Origin: Candidatus Segatella papionis
GTDB lineage: Bacteria; Bacteroidota; Bacteroidia; Bacteroidales; Bacteroidaceae
Reading direction: 5' to 3'
Length of the DNA: 8,679 bases
NCBI GenBank assembly: GCA_002297965.1
Contig: DBLF01000014.1
Location: forward strand, 1 to 8,679
Positions 7,336 to 8,679 of this stretch are shown piece after piece; position 1 is the first letter of the stretch, and every line of letters begins with the position of its first letter. The translations under genes and the position numbers were made by a program. Under the pieces are notes generated by a model, which was not told the origin of the DNA, made no database searches, and worked only from the letters and a program-made list of their open reading frames with translations.

Positions 7336-7962
7336 TTATTTTTTCACCCATATCTTATGGCTTCCGCTTCCCTTGTAGTCGAAGGGAGCGTCCTCGCCGT
7401 GGGTCAACTTCTTGAGTTCCAAAGATGCGGTGGTGCGGCTCAGATTGTTGAGGTTGGCGTATTCCTGCAGGGTGATGAAGCCATGCTTCTCCATCCATTC
7501 CAACGTTTGGATGATGCGCTCTTCCTGGGTGTATTTCTTCTTGTAGAGACGGCTCACGCCACCCATGTCTCGCTCCAAGTCTGTTTCTCGTTTGAGGGCT
7601 TTTATAATTTCTGGAGCCGCTTTGAAGTTCATGTCCTTCACCGTCACCTTACGGTAAATCATCTTATCGTTCTCACTCTCCATGTTCACTGGCTTCTCAT
7701 CGTCAAAGTCGAGTGAGAGGGAGAAGGTGCCGAGACCATCCAACTTCACGGTGTAACCCATGGATAGCATATCGACAAGGCTGTCAGCGAGGTCAGTGAG
7801 CACGGTCGTGACGAGGCTCTCTGGGATAGCTCGGTCGTGATAATGGGTCATAGCAATAAACTCCTTGGTGTCCAACTGTCTGTTGGTCACCATCTTGGGA
7901 TAAACTCTTTTCTCGCCTACGCCATTGAGACTAGGCATCTCTTGCAACTTGTACTTGGCCAT
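7336..7962 (-). CDS. HU-family-related DNA-binding protein with C-terminal winged-helix-like domain
   Basis: This 208-aa protein resembles the Bacteroidetes HU-related (DNABII-like) DNA-binding proteins. Residues 1-125 form the HU-like part: a MAKYKLQEMPSL start, KRVYPKM near 18-24, and the HU-type turn GYTVKLDGLGTFSLSL at 69-84. Residues about 145-208 look like a winged helix-turn-helix (ITLQEYANLNNLSRTTASLE at 163-182, then a GSGSHKIWVKK wing/end), so the protein is about twice the length of a classical HU. The ATG at 7962 was chosen because family members start with this sequence. The upstream in-frame ATG at 7992 would add ten residues rich in rare-looking codons (CTA, ATA, AGA, AGA). The HU part probably bends or bridges DNA, and the winged helix may add sequence specificity. 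The upstream tandem dyads are possible autoregulatory targets, which is inference. Confidence 0.85.
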   Translation of the reverse strand: MAKYKLQEMPSLNGVGEKRVYPKMVTNRQLDTKEFIAMTHYHDRAIPESLVTTVLTDLADSLVDMLSMGYTVKLDGLGTFSLSLDFDDEKPVNMESENDKMIYRKVTVKDMNFKAAPEIIKALKRETDLERDMGGVSRLYKKKYTQEERIIQTLEWMEKHGFITLQEYANLNNLSRTTASLELKKLTHGEDAPFDYKGSGSHKIWVKK

Positions 7963-8040
7963 AACTCTTCTGATTATTAGTTGTTGTGCCATATAGAACT
8001 GGATATAGTCTTGTCTGCTCTTAGGTAAAATTGTATAGAG

Positions 8041-8094
8041 TCCTATATGCGATTGTTATTACTCCTATATGTAATTGTTATTACTCCTAGATAT
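8041..8094. repeat. 22-bp tandem direct repeat, about 2.5 copies
   Basis: Units at 8041-8062 and 8063-8084 each begin TCCTATATG and end ATTGTTATTAC, differing only at two adjacent central bases (CG versus TA). A third partial unit starts at 8085 (TCCTAGATAT). The array lies between the HU-like start codon and the palindrome array. Confidence 0.8.
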
Positions 8095-8100
8095 ATTCTT

Positions 8101-8182
8101 CGTTCCGAGACTCGGAATGTCCGTTCCGTGTCACGGAATGTGCGTTCCAAGACACGGAATGGCGGTTCCGTGACACGGAACG
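8101..8182. repeat. Four tandem 15-bp dyads with exact 21-bp period (possible operator array)
   Basis: Four 19-bp units with 2-bp spacers start at 8101, 8122, 8143 and 8164, with dyad centres at 8110, 8131, 8152 and 8173. Units 1, 2 and 4 contain perfect odd palindromes (TTCCGAGACTCGGAA, TTCCGTGTCACGGAA, TTCCGTGACACGGAA). Unit 3 has decayed in its left half (TTCCAAG). A 21-bp period equals two turns of B-DNA, which would place all sites on one face, as expected for cooperative protein binding. It lies downstream of the predicted transcription start of the HU-like gene, in its leader. Confidence 0.85.
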
Positions 8183-8190
8183 GACATTTC
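8114..8190. repeat. Long inverted repeat, 25-bp arms with one mismatch
   Basis: The left arm 8114-8138 and the right arm 8166-8190 are reverse complements except at one base, with 23 bp perfect, and are separated by 27 bp holding the degenerate third dyad. The arms include dyads 2 and 4. In the HU-like mRNA leader this could form one long stem, or the dyads could form smaller stems. No T-tract follows on either strand. Confidence 0.8.
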
Positions 8191-8197
8191 TATTAGG

Positions 8198-8228
8198 CAA
8201 AGATACAATTATTCTTAGATGAAAGCAA
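8198..8228 (-). promoter_or_regulatory. Candidate promoter for the HU-like gene
   Basis: On the minus strand a TTGC -33-like element (8228-8225) is followed after 19 bp by TATCTTTG (8205-8198), which fits the TAnnTTTG -7 pattern. Transcription from about 8192 would run straight through the palindrome and direct-repeat arrays, giving a leader of about 230 nt before the ATG at 7962. Confidence 0.55.
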
Positions 8229-8398
8229 GACTTTTCCTAAGTTTCTTCACTTTTCCATCAATATTTAATGGTTGTTGTATCAGCAAAGGGAATTGGCGGC
8301 ATTAGTAAATGGATTTTTCTTCATCGGCAATCGTATAATCTTTCTACTTATTCGGGTTCATGCATTGTCCGTTCTGTTCTGAAGGGAGAAAAGCGAAG

Positions 8399-8415
8399 AA
8401 AAAGTTAAACTTTTT
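8399..8415. promoter_or_regulatory. 17-bp perfect AT-rich palindrome, possible operator
   Basis: AAAAAGTT and AACTTTTT are exact inverted copies around a central A. The palindrome ends 29 bp upstream of the -33 box of the DUF4160-like gene. It could be a regulator site or simply AT-rich promoter DNA. Confidence 0.35.
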
Positions 8416-8444
8416 ATGATTTTATGTGCAAAAATACTAAATTA

Positions 8445-8476
8445 TTTGGAACTTTCAACTATAATCTTTATCTTTG
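8445..8476 (+). promoter_or_regulatory. Promoter for the DUF4160-like gene
   Basis: A TTTG -33 box (8445-8448) and a TATCTTTG -7 box (8469-8476), separated by 20 bp, form one of the best Bacteroidetes-type promoter matches in the window. The ATG at 8498 is 21 bp beyond the -7 box, giving a leader of about 15 nt. Confidence 0.7.
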
Positions 8477-8497
8477 TAAAATTAAAACAATAATATT

Positions 8498-8679
8498 ATG
8501 CCAGAATTAAGTCGTTTTTTCGGAATCATCATTGCGATGTTTGGAGATGACCATAATCCGCCACATTTTCATGTTTAGGTATGGAGACTATGAAGCTATC
8601 ATCACCATTAAAGAAGGTATCGTTAAAGGAGAACTACCAAAGAAGGTTCTTAAAGATGTCTTCAAATGGATGGATTTAC
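8498..8679 (+). pseudogene. DUF4160-like gene, frameshifted and cut by the window end
   Basis: The first 26 codons (MPELSRFFGIII..., DDHNPPHFHV at 17-26) match the start of DUF4160 proteins, small proteins of unknown function often found next to a DUF2442 gene in putative toxin-antitoxin-like pairs. Codon 27 is TAG because the TT before AGG at 8577 has become TTT (8574-8576). Dropping one T restores the expected RYGDYEAIITIKEGIVKGEL and the reading continues open to the window end (FKWMDL). The good promoter and intact remainder suggest a recent mutation or a sequencing error. Any DUF2442 partner would lie beyond the window. Confidence 0.82.

Larger units (their letters stand above)
7993..8497. 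other. Large intergenic regulatory region with repeat arrays
   Basis: I see no supported coding region here. From left to right it contains a 22-bp direct repeat array, a tandem palindrome array that is also part of a long inverted repeat, a minus-strand promoter for the HU-like gene, roughly 165 bp with nothing recognised (8230-8395), a 17-bp AT-rich palindrome, and a plus-strand promoter for the DUF4160-like gene. Confidence 0.6.

Noticed and set aside
8041..8182. A CRISPR array
   Set aside because: Repeats are contiguous or separated by only 2 bp, with no unique spacers of 25-40 bp and no cas genes nearby.
8428..8436. A minus-strand promoter-like TATTTTTG box with a TTG about 19 bp upstream
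   Set aside because: It overlaps the stronger plus-strand promoter and lies more than 430 bp from the HU-like gene, which has a better-placed candidate. The AT-rich context makes chance matches likely.

Overview
The window looks like a chromosomal segment from a Bacteroidales bacterium, most likely Prevotellaceae. The evidence is promoter matches to the Bacteroidetes -7/-33 pattern (TAnnTTTG, with TTTG about 20 bp upstream in the best cases), the absence of Shine-Dalgarno sequences, an STN-type TonB-dependent receptor ending in a 'YKGTGAGN' tail that I recall from Prevotella-type receptors, and AAA-ATPase-like/PD-(D/E)XK proteins and an HU-related protein of Bacteroidetes type. Family assignments come from reading the proteins by eye; no database search was run.

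Layout. (1) 1-791, minus: the 5' part of an AlbA_2/Schlafen-type 'putative ATP-binding/DNA-binding' protein gene, broken by a 2-bp insertion and cut by the window edge. (2) 792-1181: gene-free stretch with three hairpins and a candidate promoter at each end. (3) 1182-2744, plus: 520-aa AAA-ATPase-like + PD-(D/E)XK (DUF1703 type) protein, copy A, closed by a strong hairpin. (4) 2871-5465, minus: 864-aa outer-membrane TonB-dependent receptor. (5) 5466-5712: divergent promoter region. (6) 5713-7275, plus: copy B of the 520-aa protein, about 80% identical to copy A by ungapped hand count, again closed by a strong hairpin. (7) 7336-7962, minus: HU-related DNA-binding protein with a C-terminal winged-helix-like domain. 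(8) 7993-8497: regulatory region with two tandem repeat arrays and two promoter candidates. (9) 8498 to the window end, plus: DUF4160-like gene with a single-base frameshift.

How it fits together. The two 520-aa paralogues bracket the receptor gene. Copy A converges on the receptor and copy B converges on the HU-like gene, and each convergence point has a hairpin that could stop transcription from both sides. No two genes form a co-directional operon. The receptor has no SusD-like lipoprotein, FecR or ECF sigma factor beside it, so its substrate cannot be read from context.

The most unusual structure is upstream of the HU-like gene. Four 15-bp dyads (TTCCGTGnCACGGAA type) are spaced exactly 21 bp centre to centre. 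Two of them belong to a 25-bp inverted repeat with one mismatch. An abutting 22-bp direct repeat lies next to the array. All of this sits between a good minus-strand promoter candidate and the start codon. Both edge genes carry frameshifts, so either this is a region of gene decay or the assembly has small indel errors; raw reads would decide.
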